The notes beneath the pieces were generated by a model that worked only from the letters and a program-made list of their open reading frames with translations, ran no database searches and had not been told where the DNA came from. 64,000 nt of DNA from Syntrophus sp. (in: bacteria) (lineage in GTDB: Bacteria; Desulfobacterota; Syntrophorhabdia; Syntrophorhabdales; Syntrophorhabdaceae). A program made the translations under genes and the position numbers. Positions within the stretch are counted from its first letter, which is position 1. Each line of letters begins with the position of its first letter. The stretch spans positions 62,001-126,000 of the forward strand of contig PNOF01000001.1 in assembly GCA_013824645.1 (NCBI GenBank), given 5' to 3'. This document shows positions 1 to 10,371 of the stretch, in pieces.

Positions 1-180
1 TAAGAAGATAATTTATCAGTAAATTTTCCATACTATCCTATAATCAAACGCCGTGCCAAAACCTATTTATTTATTATCTCAGGTAGTTATAAATCAAGAG
101 CATTCTTTTGAGATACGATTTCAAGGAATTAATTTCCCTGCTGGGAAAATATTTCCTACATCTCCTGTCTGCATATCATT

Positions 181-216
181 GATTTGGGAATAGGATTTGA
201 TTTGGGAATAGGATTT
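181..216. repeat. 18-bp direct tandem repeat x2 (gatttgggaataggattt)
   Basis: Two exact adjacent copies read directly. Confidence 0.85.
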
Positions 217-354
217 GGAATGAATGGGAATGGAGAGAGGACACCGAAAGAGCGGTTAACAAACATAATCTTTTTTGGAGACAATCAATATATGTTGGAA
301 ACAGAAGGAACGGGGTTAAGATACTTCGGCAATCCAGGCAGAGCCGGATTGATA

Positions 355-783
355 TCAGATACTCTTCTCTTCTATCCTGAGGGCCATATCGTCGAGGAGC
401 TTCTGCTCACGTCTGTTGAAGGATTTTTTTAGGCCATTCATCTCTTTTATGTGCAAATTATCAAGCATTTTCTTTTCCTGCATAAGCTCAATGAGTTCCT
501 GTTTTAAAATAAGGATCTTTTCCTCAAGTAATTCACCCTCTCTGATGAGGGCACATTTTGTATTCTCAAGATATTCCAGGTAATCCCTGATAACGGAAAA
601 GTCATTCCCTTGCAGCATTTTTGTAGTAATTTTTTCATAGTTTTGTTCGATGTCAGCATCGACAGCATTGATCTCATTGATAACAATATCCAGCTTGGCT
701 TTTTCTTCCTCCATCTCCCTTTCTTTGTCTTCCATCATTTTTGCTTTTATTTCAATGATGCGCTTGAGACGGCCTTTCAGCAT
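355..783 (-). CDS. fliJ: Flagellar export protein FliJ-like
   Basis: 142 aa, coiled-coil, directly downstream of fliI in a conserved flagellar order. Confidence 0.75.
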   Translation of the reverse strand: MLKGRLKRIIEIKAKMMEDKEREMEEEKAKLDIVINEINAVDADIEQNYEKITTKMLQGNDFSVIRDYLEYLENTKCALIREGELLEEKILILKQELIELMQEKKMLDNLHIKEMNGLKKSFNRREQKLLDDMALRIEEKSI

Positions 784-936
784 AATTCACCTTGCCGGCA
801 GCAAATAGTAAAATATGTTTCACGCAAGGTAAGATTCAGATACAGACCGGGGAGGTGAGGAGGAGGTGACACAGGCGCACCTTGAGTACATCGGAGAAAC
901 TGGCGACGAAGGTATATGAATGGAGGTAACTGTGTG

Positions 937-2262
937 TTAGACATAGAAAAGTATCTTCATACTATTGAGGGTCTCCTCGAGGGTAACCCGATCGTCAATG
1001 CCCTGGGTAAGAAAGGTTTTTACCCTATCGATCATTGTTACGGCATAATCTATTTTCGGGTTGCTTCCGGGCGTGTAGGCGCCGATATTAATCAAATCTT
1101 CCGCCCGCTCATATTCGGATAATATCTCGATAATTTTTCCGGCATACTCTGTCTGCTCTTTTGATGAAATATCCTTCATGAGTCTGCTTATGCTCCTCAG
1201 AATATCCACAGGCGGGTAATGGTTCTGATCGGCAAGTTTTCTCGAAAGCACAATGTGCCCATCAAGTATCGACCGTGCCGAATCGGCAATAGGATCATCG
1301 AGATCATCTCCTTCGACAAGAACGGTGTATATGCCTGTCATTGTCCCTTCTCCTTCCCCGTTCCCTGCCCTCTCAAGAAGCTTTGTCAGAAGAGAAAATA
1401 CGCTTGGTGTATACCCCTTGGAGGTAGGCGGTTCACCAATTGCCAGACCGATCTCCCGCTGGGCCATGCTGAACCGGGTTAAGGAATCCATAAGGAGGAG
1501 CACATCATCACCTCTGTCACGGAAGTACTCCGCAATAGCTATGGTAAGAAAAGCCCCCCGGACCCTGGTAAGCGGAGCCTGATCCGAGGTTGCAACAATA
1601 ACGACAGAGCGGTTGATGCCATCACCTAAATCTTTTTCAATAAACTCCCGTACCTCTCTTCCCCGCTCACCAATGAGGCCGATAACATTGACGTTCGCCT
1701 CTGTATGCCGCGCTATCATGCCCATGAGCACACTTTTGCCCACACCTGAACCTGCGAAGATACCCATCCTCTGACCCCTGCCGCAGGTAAGGAGACCGTT
1801 TATGGATCTGAGCCCCAGGTCGAGAGGTTCGTTGATCCTCTTTTTCTTCATGGGATTGATGGTATCCCGATAGATAGGTATGGTTTCATTGCACTGGATG
1901 GGGCCTTTCCCGTCCATGGGGTTCCCCAGACCATCTATGACCCTGCCGAGAAGACCTTCACCAACAAATGCGTCTACTGTTTTTCGTTTTGAGAGAATTC
2001 TCGAACCTATGCCGACGCCTCTCAGATCACCGAGAGGCATGAGCAATGTTTTGCCATCCCTAAAACCGACCACTTCAGCATCAATGGGTGCAGTATCATC
2101 AATAGGGTAAATCAATGCCGCATCGCCAACAGAAGAAATCGGGCCTTTCCCTTCTATGACAAGGCCTACCACCTGGTTGACTTTGCCGTAGACCCTGTAA
2201 GGGTAGAAATCGGAAAGCATCCTTTTTACAGAAGATATGTTGGTATCAAGCGCGGTGTCCAC
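937..2262 (-). CDS. fliI: Flagellum-specific ATP synthase FliI
   Basis: Walker A GSGVGKS, ERGREVREF, LLLMDSLTRFSMAQREIGLAIGEPP. Confidence 0.95.
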   Translation of the reverse strand: MDTALDTNISSVKRMLSDFYPYRVYGKVNQVVGLVIEGKGPISSVGDAALIYPIDDTAPIDAEVVGFRDGKTLLMPLGDLRGVGIGSRILSKRKTVDAFVGEGLLGRVIDGLGNPMDGKGPIQCNETIPIYRDTINPMKKKRINEPLDLGLRSINGLLTCGRGQRMGIFAGSGVGKSVLMGMIARHTEANVNVIGLIGERGREVREFIEKDLGDGINRSVVIVATSDQAPLTRVRGAFLTIAIAEYFRDRGDDVLLLMDSLTRFSMAQREIGLAIGEPPTSKGYTPSVFSLLTKLLERAGNGEGEGTMTGIYTVLVEGDDLDDPIADSARSILDGHIVLSRKLADQNHYPPVDILRSISRLMKDISSKEQTEYAGKIIEILSEYERAEDLINIGAYTPGSNPKIDYAVTMIDRVKTFLTQGIDDRVTLEETLNSMKILFYV

Positions 2263-2866
2263 GGATAAACTCTTTCTTTAATTCTTCGATCTGTACGGAA
2301 ATTCTTCCGTCAATGTCGCCGAAATTTGTTTCAATAATAAAACCGGGTTCCTTTAATGTGTCGTCTTTAATAATCTTCAAGTGCTTTACTTCCTCCGGTG
2401 CAATCTGCTCCACATCTTCTTTTCTCATTCTGATCAGAATTTCGCTTTTATCTTCGCAGAGCTCCAGGGCCTTTTTTACCATATTGATAACCGTTTCTCT
2501 CTTTTCCTCACATTCCCTGAGAATAATTGCTTCTGCGAAAACAAGCGCCAGGTCCGTCGACAGCCGTTTTGATCTCTCCAGAAGTTCTTCTTTAAAAAAA
2601 GACAACTCGGCAATACAGCTGTTGAGTCTCTTAATAATCGGGTCTACCTTTTTCAAACCCATTTCATGTCCGGCTTTTTCACCCTGGACAAAAGCATCTT
2701 CAAAGATAGTCCGTGTCTGGTCTTCAACAGTTACTGCACGTTTTACCTGCCGCTCTCCACCACTCTCTTTTTCATTAAAATAGTTGGTAAATTCTGATTT
2801 TATGTCTCCATGCGACAGAGAGTTTTCACTGAAATCATTATAGGTAAAGGTTTCATGTTTTCCCAT
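2246..2866 (-). CDS. fliH: Flagellar assembly protein FliH
   Basis: Position between fliG and fliI; FliH-like C-terminus; start trimmed to internal Met (MGKHETF). Confidence 0.8.
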   Translation of the reverse strand: MGKHETFTYNDFSENSLSHGDIKSEFTNYFNEKESGGERQVKRAVTVEDQTRTIFEDAFVQGEKAGHEMGLKKVDPIIKRLNSCIAELSFFKEELLERSKRLSTDLALVFAEAIILRECEEKRETVINMVKKALELCEDKSEILIRMRKEDVEQIAPEEVKHLKIIKDDTLKEPGFIIETNFGDIDGRISVQIEELKKEFIRGHRA

Positions 2867-2867
2867 G

Positions 2868-3869
2868 TTAAACAAACTTTTCACTCCCTCTGGAGAGAAT
2901 GATCTTGCCTTCCCCTTCAAGTTTCTTTGCAACCATTGCTATTTTAACCTGCGCCTTTTCCACATCGGACAAACGTACAGGGCCCATTGCGTCGAGGTCT
3001 TCTTTTAACATGGCCGAAGCACGCTCCGACATATTAGAGTATATCTTTTCCTTCATGGCGTCTGTGGCGCCTTTTAATGCAAGCCCGATATCCTCGGAAG
3101 AAATTTCCTTTAAAAGTGTCTGAATACCCTTGTCATCGACCTGTGCAAGGTCTTCGAAGGTAAACATAAGCCGTCGTATCTTTTCTGCCAGATCAGGGTT
3201 TGATTCCTCAAGTTTACCCAGCAGTTCTGATTCCAGGGTCCTCTCCATCTGGTTCAGCATAGTAGCAACCGCTTCAACTCCACCAAGCTGTTTTCCTTCA
3301 CTGCCGCCAATATTTTCAAGCTGTTCTTTTATGACACTCTCTACCTCTCCCAGGACACCCATATCAACCTTCTCCAGGGCGGCTATCCGCATAATAACCT
3401 CAGTCTGTATCTTTTCCGGCAGGGCCGAAATTGCATCACCAGCCTTCTTGCTCCCAAGTGTCGAAAGGACAAGGGCAATAGTCTGAGGGTGTTCCCCTCT
3501 CAATACATTTGCCAGCAATTTAGGGTCACAACGTCTTAAAAACTCGCCGGGGGTACCTTTTTTTGTTTCAATGTTTCCCAAAAAGGTCTCTGCTTTCTCA
3601 TCGCTAAAACTCTTTTTAATGAGCATTTTAAACTTCTGTTCACCGCCTACAATCTGCTTGTTTCTTTTCCCCAGTTTGTTGGCAAACTCCTCCTGCACCC
3701 TTGATACAACATGGTCGGGGATCAATCTTAATTTTGTTATTTCCTGGCCTATGGCCTCGATCTCGTCTTCATCGAGGTCCTTCATGATCTCCTTGGTGAT
3801 TTCATCATCCATGGTTAAAAGGAGAATTGCAGCCTTTTTGATACCGGAAATGGCTTCGCTTTCCATCAA
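2868..3869 (-). CDS. fliG: Flagellar motor switch protein FliG
   Basis: FliG motifs (EHPQTIALVLS, FTFEDLAQVDDKGIQTLLKEI). Confidence 0.95.
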   Translation of the reverse strand: MMESEAISGIKKAAILLLTMDDEITKEIMKDLDEDEIEAIGQEITKLRLIPDHVVSRVQEEFANKLGKRNKQIVGGEQKFKMLIKKSFSDEKAETFLGNIETKKGTPGEFLRRCDPKLLANVLRGEHPQTIALVLSTLGSKKAGDAISALPEKIQTEVIMRIAALEKVDMGVLGEVESVIKEQLENIGGSEGKQLGGVEAVATMLNQMERTLESELLGKLEESNPDLAEKIRRLMFTFEDLAQVDDKGIQTLLKEISSEDIGLALKGATDAMKEKIYSNMSERASAMLKEDLDAMGPVRLSDVEKAQVKIAMVAKKLEGEGKIILSRGSEKFV

Positions 3870-5482
3870 TTCCCTTCCCTAACCCATTCCTTTATAATCG
3901 ACCCTACAAGGGCCTTGTCTTTCATAGCATCAGTAAGCGCCATCGACTGCTGCCTGTTCTCAATGGACGGCACGTCAGTGCCTGCTCCGGCGCTCTTCAT
4001 ATAAACATCTTTTATCTGATGGAGCGGCTCCCTCTCCGACCTGGTCTTCAAAATACCAAGGAGCGGTTTTATAAGGAAGAAAAAGAGGGCAAGAAAAATA
4101 GCAATATAGAAAGCATATTTACCAACGCCATAGATCATTTCCTTTCTTTCGGCGCTGTCAATAGCGCCTTTCTCATCAGCCAGAGTCTCTACCTCGAAGG
4201 GTACATTAAGGACTTCAATTTTATCCCCTCTTTCCTCATTATAGCCTACTGCTCTTGATACTATACCCTTGATATCACTAAGATCCTTTTGAGACCTTGG
4301 CGTGTATTTCAACTCTTCTCCTTTTTGCCCCTTTACCTTTTCATACTTACCATCAATGGCTATGGCAAGGGATATCCGTTTTATATCACCAAAGGGTTCT
4401 ACAATCTTCCTTACCGTTTTGCTCACTTCATAGGAGATCTGGGACTCCTCCCTCTCTGATTCGTTTGTTCGGCCACTCCCAAGATCGGTCTTTACATCCG
4501 TCTTGCTTTTCCCGGCAACATTAGGAACGTTTGAGGCCACACCGGGCACGCCGCCGGGTCCACCGGTTCTGTTTACGGTCTTTTCCTTACTTTTCTTTTC
4601 CCCAGTAATAACGCTCTTATTGGGCTGGACTTCTTCTTCAACTTTTTCAATCTTTCGTAAATTGAGTTCAACGCTTGCCCTCACGATGGACTTGCTTGAA
4701 GGTATAAATTTATCAAGCATAGACTGGACAGATTCCTCGAGTGTCTTTTCAACGCTCTTCTGTAACTCGAATTGCTGACCGGAAAGGGCAACCGTTGAAG
4801 CAACACCGGTGCCGGTGTTTTTATAAAGGATCTTTCCCGATGAGTCCACAAGAGTAACATTGTCCGATTTTAATCCTTCCACGCTGCCTGCTACAAGCTG
4901 TACAATACCGGCGACCTGGTCTTTGGACAAGCTTTTGCCGGGTTTTATTTTCACAAAGACCGATGCGGTGGTTTCTTTTTCCTTATCGGTAAAGAGTGTC
5001 TTTTCGGGGATAGCAAGGTGCACACGGGACGCTTTGATTTCCGGCATCTGGTTAATGGTCCTCGAAAGTTCCCCCTGGATGGCCCGTTTATAGTTAATAT
5101 TCTGCATAAATTCGGTCATGCCGTAGTTGGTCTTATCAAAAAGCTCAAACCCCATCCCTGCCCCACCCGGCAGCGCATTCTGACCGGCAAGCATGAGACG
5201 CACATCATAGACCCTTTCTTTCGGCACATATACCGCCGTCCCCCCGAGCCCAAGTTGATAGGGCACCTTGAGTTCTTTTAACTTAGCGACTATCATCGAT
5301 GCATCTTCTGTGGAAAGACCGGCAAAGAGGGTCTGATAGGTTTCTTTTTGAATGAGAGAAATACCGAGAACAGATCCTCCAACAATGATCACAAAAAGGA
5401 ACAGATAGGTATAGAGCTTATTTTTAGGGGTTGTCTTTATATAGTTCCGTGCGCTGTTTAAAAGATCGTCTGTGGCAGCCAT
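3866..5482 (-). CDS. fliF: Flagellar MS-ring protein FliF
   Basis: 538 aa, two TM segments, FliF motifs (YQTLFAGLSTEDA, ELSRTI..ASRVHLAIPE). Confidence 0.95.
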   Translation of the reverse strand: MAATDDLLNSARNYIKTTPKNKLYTYLFLFVIIVGGSVLGISLIQKETYQTLFAGLSTEDASMIVAKLKELKVPYQLGLGGTAVYVPKERVYDVRLMLAGQNALPGGAGMGFELFDKTNYGMTEFMQNINYKRAIQGELSRTINQMPEIKASRVHLAIPEKTLFTDKEKETTASVFVKIKPGKSLSKDQVAGIVQLVAGSVEGLKSDNVTLVDSSGKILYKNTGTGVASTVALSGQQFELQKSVEKTLEESVQSMLDKFIPSSKSIVRASVELNLRKIEKVEEEVQPNKSVITGEKKSKEKTVNRTGGPGGVPGVASNVPNVAGKSKTDVKTDLGSGRTNESEREESQISYEVSKTVRKIVEPFGDIKRISLAIAIDGKYEKVKGQKGEELKYTPRSQKDLSDIKGIVSRAVGYNEERGDKIEVLNVPFEVETLADEKGAIDSAERKEMIYGVGKYAFYIAIFLALFFFLIKPLLGILKTRSEREPLHQIKDVYMKSAGAGTDVPSIENRQQSMALTDAMKDKALVGSIIKEWVREGN

Positions 5483-5485
5483 GAC

Positions 5486-5782
5486 TTACACCTGTATTCT
5501 CATAATTTCTTCATAGGCGCTGATTATTTTGTTCCGGATCTGCATCATCATCTGAAAGGACAGGTCAGCTTTCTCGATGGCAATCATCGTATTGTGGATA
5601 TCACCTGATTCCATCTTCACGAGCTTTTCCACTTCCTGACCGGCTTCTTTTTCCAGTTCTCCCACCTTTTTAATGGAATCTTTCAACACATCACCGAAAG
5701 ATGTTTTGCCTGTTTCCTGCATTGCCTTTTTTGCCTGACCGATATCAGTAAAATTGTTGAGAGTAAATGTTTCAACCTTCAT
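5486..5782 (-). CDS. fliE: Flagellar hook-basal body protein FliE
   Basis: 98 aa, FliE C-terminus (KADLSFQMMMQIRNKIISAYEEIMRIQV). Confidence 0.93.
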   Translation of the reverse strand: MKVETFTLNNFTDIGQAKKAMQETGKTSFGDVLKDSIKKVGELEKEAGQEVEKLVKMESGDIHNTMIAIEKADLSFQMMMQIRNKIISAYEEIMRIQV

Positions 5783-5793
5783 GTTCTACCCCC

Positions 5794-6243
5794 TTACTTC
5801 GCTAAATCAAGAGACTTGATAAACATCTCTTTTGTTGTATTAAGGACATTGATATTAGCTTCATATGCCCGCGAAGCCGCTGTCATATCAGTCATCTCCT
5901 CCATGAGGTTCACATTGGGAAGCGATACATACCCTTCATTATCCGCATCCGGATGGTTTGGATCAAAAACCTTCTGAAAAGCTTTATTGCTTTCATCTAT
6001 GGAGTTTACCTTCACTCCCTCTATCCTCTTCGAGAGGAGACTTCCGAAAGTCTTTTCGTCAGAAACATCAGTAGACATGAAGACAACTTCTCTCTTCCTG
6101 TAGGGACCGCCCTCTTCAGTTTTTGTCGTATGTATGTTGGCAAGGTTGCCGGCAACAACCTCCATCCTTTGTCTTTGGGCCTTCAACCCGGAAGCACTGA
6201 TTCTGAGGATATCAAGAATTCCCATATTATCTCCTTCTCTCAC
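5794..6243 (-). CDS. flgC: Flagellar rod protein FlgC
   Basis: SASGLKAQRQRMEVVAGNLANIHTT; C-terminal rod motif. Confidence 0.95.
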   Translation of the reverse strand: MREGDNMGILDILRISASGLKAQRQRMEVVAGNLANIHTTKTEEGGPYRKREVVFMSTDVSDEKTFGSLLSKRIEGVKVNSIDESNKAFQKVFDPNHPDADNEGYVSLPNVNLMEEMTDMTAASRAYEANINVLNTTKEMFIKSLDLAK

Positions 6244-6260
6244 TGATGAGAAATTTAATT

Positions 6261-6611
6261 TTATCTCCCACTGATGAGAAATTTCATTAAAGCAAATCGT
6301 TTTGCAGCAACCTGTACAAGTGTATGGAACATGAGCTGGTTCTCTGTGAGCTTCACGATTTGGTTCTCCATATTGACCGTATTACCGTCAATACTTACAA
6401 GACCATCATTTACAGGACTCTCCCTGACTTCAATATCACCATTCTTTAAGCCTTTTTCACCGGAGGCGATCTGTCTTTCAAGCGCGCTTCTGAAATCAAG
6501 GTCCTTTTCTCTATAGGCAGGGGTTTCAACATTGGCAATGTTGCCTGATATTACTTTGTGGTAATAAGCCCGTATGTTAAGCGCCTTTTCAATAAGGTTG
6601 ACCATTTCCAT
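6261..6611 (-). CDS. flgB: Flagellar rod protein FlgB
   Basis: GNIANVETPAYREKDLDF motif; adjacent to flgC. Confidence 0.93.
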   Translation of the reverse strand: MEMVNLIEKALNIRAYYHKVISGNIANVETPAYREKDLDFRSALERQIASGEKGLKNGDIEVRESPVNDGLVSIDGNTVNMENQIVKLTENQLMFHTLVQVAAKRFALMKFLISGR

Positions 6612-6612
6612 A

Positions 6613-7908
6613 TCAATACTCCTTAACAGGAACCTCTATCCCCATTGTTTTGTATTCATGAATCTTATTCCGCAAAGTCCTCACCGTAATACCGAGAATC
6701 AATGCTGCTTTTGTCCTGTTGCCTTTGACCGACTTGAGGGCATCGAGAATAAGCTTTGTCTCCATGTCCTTCACAGAGCCTGAACCGGCAACGCTTTCGC
6801 TTGCGCAATCGATATCTGTCAAATGTGTCAATTTAATAACAGAGCTATTGGAGAGGATACAGGCCCGTGCAATAAGATTTTCCAGCTCCCGCACATTACC
6901 CCTCCAGGGCCTTTCTTTTAAATAGCTGATTGCTTCGCTGTCAATACCCACATCCATACCCTTTGCGTGTTTTTTCAGGAGATATTCGACAAGGGGAGGG
7001 ATATCTTCTTTACGTTCCCGAAGGGGCGGAACCGTTATGGGGAATACATTGAGGCGGTAATAGAGATCTTCTCTGAACTTCCCTTCGCTAACATATTTAT
7101 TGATATTTCTGTTCGTCGTGGCAATAACCCTGACATTAACCTGTTTCGGGTATTTTGACCCGATAACTTCGATTTCTTTTTCCTGGAGGACCCTCAGAAG
7201 CTTGGCCTGAAGTCGCGGATCCATTTCTGTAACCTCATCAAGAAGGATGGTTCCCTTATCGGCGAGTTCAAATTTTCCCAGTTTCCGGGCGAAAGCCCCG
7301 GTAAAGGCGCCCTTTTCATATCCGAAGAGTTCGCTTTCAAGCAATGTTTCCGGCAATGCCGCACAGTTCACTGCAACAAAAGACTTATCGTGTCTGTCAC
7401 TGTTTTCATGGATGTATCGGGAGATTACTTCTTTCCCGACACCGCTTTCGCCCAGCACAAGCACTGTTGCGTCCGATTTGGCAACCCGTTCTGCCTTAAG
7501 AAGAATATCCTTCATGACCCTCGATGCATAGACGATTTTCCCGTTTTTTACACCCAGGGCCCTCTTTACGATGCCATACAAGGTATCCGTATTGAAGGGT
7601 TTCTGAATATAGTCATAAGCCCCTTCTTTTATAACCTTGACGGCATCCTGGACCGTACCGTATCCGGTCATAAGGATGACAGGCATAAAAGGCCGAGATT
7701 CCTTAATATGGTTCAGGAGATCGATACCGCTCACGTGGGGCATTTTGACATCAGTAATAACGAGGTCAAAGATGCGTCTTTCGATCTCATCGAGGGCTTC
7801 TTTGCCGTCTTCGGCAACTGATACGCTGTATCCTGCCCGTGCGAGAGATTCCTTAAGGGCTATCCGCATATGGTTATCATCATCTACAACAAGGACATTT
7901 GTTTTCAT
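6613..7908 (-). CDS. Sigma-54-dependent response regulator (FlrC/FleR-like)
   Basis: REC domain, GESGVGKE, GAFTGA, HTH C-terminus; upstream of flgB. Confidence 0.93.
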   Translation of the reverse strand: MKTNVLVVDDDNHMRIALKESLARAGYSVSVAEDGKEALDEIERRIFDLVITDVKMPHVSGIDLLNHIKESRPFMPVILMTGYGTVQDAVKVIKEGAYDYIQKPFNTDTLYGIVKRALGVKNGKIVYASRVMKDILLKAERVAKSDATVLVLGESGVGKEVISRYIHENSDRHDKSFVAVNCAALPETLLESELFGYEKGAFTGAFARKLGKFELADKGTILLDEVTEMDPRLQAKLLRVLQEKEIEVIGSKYPKQVNVRVIATTNRNINKYVSEGKFREDLYYRLNVFPITVPPLRERKEDIPPLVEYLLKKHAKGMDVGIDSEAISYLKERPWRGNVRELENLIARACILSNSSVIKLTHLTDIDCASESVAGSGSVKDMETKLILDALKSVKGNRTKAALILGITVRTLRNKIHEYKTMGIEVPVKEY

Positions 7909-9005
7909 ACCACCGATAACCTTTCCTTTGGGAGATAGATTAAAAAGGAGGAACCGGAATTCTCCGCCGATTCCACTTCAATATAGCCGCCGTGAGCCTT
8001 GATAATATTGTAGACAATAAAAAGACCGAGGCCGACACCCTTATCTTTTGTTGAAAAGAAGGGGTTAAAAATATTCTTTCTTATTTCTTCCGACATGCCG
8101 ACACCACTATCACTGATAATAAGGACAGCAAACCTTTTGTTTTCTTTGATATCAACCTTGATTCTCCCATTCTTATCGACAGCATCGATGGCATTACTGA
8201 TGAGATTCATAACAACAAGTTTCATAAGATCAGGATCAAAGGAGACGCACCCTTTACACGTTGCATGAAAATCAACATTAATCTCGCGGATACTTATGGA
8301 AACGCTCATAAAGTCGAGGGTATCTTTAACAACGGAAAAAAGTTCCTCCTGTTTCAGAGCAAGAGTTCTCGGCCTCGTGTAGGAAAGGATGTTATTGATA
8401 ATCCTGTCTATTGTTTTGACACCGAAGAGAATATAATCGACATATTTCTTTTCCTGCTTCCTGAGCTTGCCGGAAATCAACATGGAGAGAAAAAGTTCCA
8501 TACTGCCAAGAGGATTTTTTATCTCATGGGAAATGCGGGCCGCCATTTCACCCATGGCCATGAGGCGTTCATCCCTTTCATTTCTCTCTTTTACCTTCTC
8601 GGCTTCAGTGACATCTTCAATGGCAATTACTTCCTTGCCTTCAAAACCATTGAGTAATTTTTCCTTTTTCCACCGGTAATGTCCATTTCCATTTTTTACC
8701 TCTCCGGTCTTGAGGTTACCATCATTGAGATTACCGATAATGCCTTCTGAAAGGAGTTCTTCGGCCTGCTTGTTGGTAAATAGTATCGTTTTTTCCTCAA
8801 CGACAACAACGCCGACCGGCAGCGAATCGAGTATGGTATAAAGATACTCGCTTGCGCGTTCAAGGGCCCTGTTTTTCTCCTCCAGCTCCTCTTTCAACTC
8901 CCTGATCTGACTTTCCAGGGTGCTGTAATGGGTTATGATCGAATCGGACGCTTTCGAAAACTCATAAAAGGCATTTTCAAGTAATTTGGTTTCCAGAGCA
9001 GGCAT
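7905..9005 (-). CDS. Sensor histidine kinase (FlrB/FleS-like)
   Basis: H-box ISHEIKNPLGSMELF, N box NLISNAIDAV, G boxes. Confidence 0.92.
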   Translation of the reverse strand: MPALETKLLENAFYEFSKASDSIITHYSTLESQIRELKEELEEKNRALERASEYLYTILDSLPVGVVVVEEKTILFTNKQAEELLSEGIIGNLNDGNLKTGEVKNGNGHYRWKKEKLLNGFEGKEVIAIEDVTEAEKVKERNERDERLMAMGEMAARISHEIKNPLGSMELFLSMLISGKLRKQEKKYVDYILFGVKTIDRIINNILSYTRPRTLALKQEELFSVVKDTLDFMSVSISIREINVDFHATCKGCVSFDPDLMKLVVMNLISNAIDAVDKNGRIKVDIKENKRFAVLIISDSGVGMSEEIRKNIFNPFFSTKDKGVGLGLFIVYNIIKAHGGYIEVESAENSGSSFLIYLPKERLSVV

Positions 9006-9016
9006 GCCAGATTATT

Positions 9017-9032
9017 TGCAAAAAGTGTACCA
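9017..9032 (-). promoter_or_regulatory. Putative sigma-54 promoter TGGTACACTTTTTGCA
   Basis: Minus strand matches TGGCACR-N4-TTGCW with one mismatch; directly upstream of the HK/RR/flagellar operon. Confidence 0.55.
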
Positions 9033-9042
9033 CTTAAAAATA

Positions 9043-9072
9043 GGTGACGGGTGACGGGTGACGGGTGACGGG
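9043..9072. repeat. Heptanucleotide tandem repeat (ggtgacg)x4
   Basis: Read directly. Confidence 0.9.
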
Positions 9073-9202
9073 AAACAGGTGATATGTGACAGGTTTTTGC
9101 CAATTACCTATGGCCTGCCGCCTATCACCTGTGTGCCGGTTTTATTTGTCATTAATTTGACAGGGGGTATTTTTGGGACGTGCAGATATTTACTGAAAAT
9201 GT

Positions 9203-9257
9203 GAACTCGACTTGACAGATAGCTGAGGACCAAGTCAGATTTGGTGTTGAGAACACC
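9203..9257. repeat. 55-bp diverged direct repeat, copy 1
   Basis: gaactcgacttgacagatag...ggtgttgagaacacc aligns ungapped with 10193-10247. Confidence 0.75.
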
Positions 9258-9394
9258 AACTACTTAATCGCATTACAAAAATGATATGCTAAGACTTACG
9301 GGATGAAGTGAAACATAACATCGTCATCACCGGTGCAACCGAGGCCGTGGCGGTAAGAAAACCTGCTTGCTTCCGCGTCCGGTGGATGAAATCG

Positions 9395-9703
9395 TTATGC
9401 AGTTTTCCTTTCGAGTACCCTTACTTCTTCCTCAAGGTGTCCCTTAAGTTTATCCTTTTCTACCTCAAGATCATATCGAGTTTGGAGATTAAGCCAGAAA
9501 CGTTCCGACAATCTGAAATAACGGGAAAGGCGGAGTGCTGTATTTGCGGTAATTGCACGTTTTCCGTGTACTATTTCGTTAATCCGGCGAGCGGGCACGC
9601 AAATGTCTTTGGCTAATCTATACTGACTTATACTCAATGGCTTGAGGAATTCCTCGAACAATATCTCTCCGGGATGTATTGGCTCCATTGTTTTTGCGGT
9701 CAT
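9395..9703 (-). CDS. higA: HigA-family antitoxin (XRE HTH)
   Basis: MEPIHPGEILFEEFLKPLSISQYRLAKDICVPARRINEIVHGKRAITANTALRLSRYF. Confidence 0.93.
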   Translation of the reverse strand: MTAKTMEPIHPGEILFEEFLKPLSISQYRLAKDICVPARRINEIVHGKRAITANTALRLSRYFRLSERFWLNLQTRYDLEVEKDKLKGHLEEEVRVLERKTA

Positions 9704-9712
9704 GGGTTCCTC

Positions 9713-9994
9713 CTAATGATAATCTACGATTTCAATTTCAAAGGCATCTCCGGCTTTCCAACGGAAGCATATTCGCCATTGTTCGTTAATGCGGATGCTA
9801 TATTGGCCTTGCCGGTTTCCGGAGAGCTTTTCCAATTGGTTTCCAGGTGGTTCTCTTAAGTCACTTAATCGTTCGGCAGCATCCATGAGCAAAAGTTTTC
9901 TCAATGCTTTTTGGCAAATGTCTTGCGAGAATTTGGAGACTTGTTCCCTTAGAAATACCTTTTCTGTATGTTTACAACGAAAGGCCTTTACCAT
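9713..9994 (-). CDS. higB: HigB/RelE-family toxin
   Basis: [37 protein letters not shown]; paired with higA. Confidence 0.93.
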   Translation of the reverse strand: [93 protein letters not shown]

Positions 9995-10192
9995 TAAATA
10001 TAATAGCGCTCTACGTTAATATTGTCAAGCGTTACTAATTATCCTTTCTCTCGCATAAGCCAAGGGTCAGTAAGAGCCACATATTACGGCGATTCACTGT
10101 AACCGGGGGTTGGGCAATACTTATCCTTTCAGTTTATGTCTCGTGTCAAGGGCAAACCCCTCTTTCTCTCCCAGATGTTTATTGTAAAACCT

Positions 10193-10247
10193 GAACTCGA
10201 CCCGACAGACGGTTGAAGAGCAGGTCGGATTAGGTGTTGTGAACACC
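10193..10247. repeat. 55-bp diverged direct repeat, copy 2
   Basis: gaactcgacccgacagacgg...ggtgttgtgaacacc; see 9203-9257. Confidence 0.75.
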
Positions 10248-10371
10248 TCCCAACAAATAGACTTTCATAGTGAAATATTGAAGGATTACCAATTAAATGA
10301 GAGTATAGCACAAAATTCAGCCGGAGCTGAAAAACAATAGACTTTAATGGATTGTTAGCGAAATGCCTGAA

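Noticed and set aside
184-432. 82-aa ORF at the window start
   Set aside because: Driven by the 18-bp tandem repeat and overlaps fliJ antisense; no motif.
2313-2783. 156-aa plus-strand ORF antisense to fliH
   Set aside because: Antisense shadow ORF with low-complexity Ser-rich translation.
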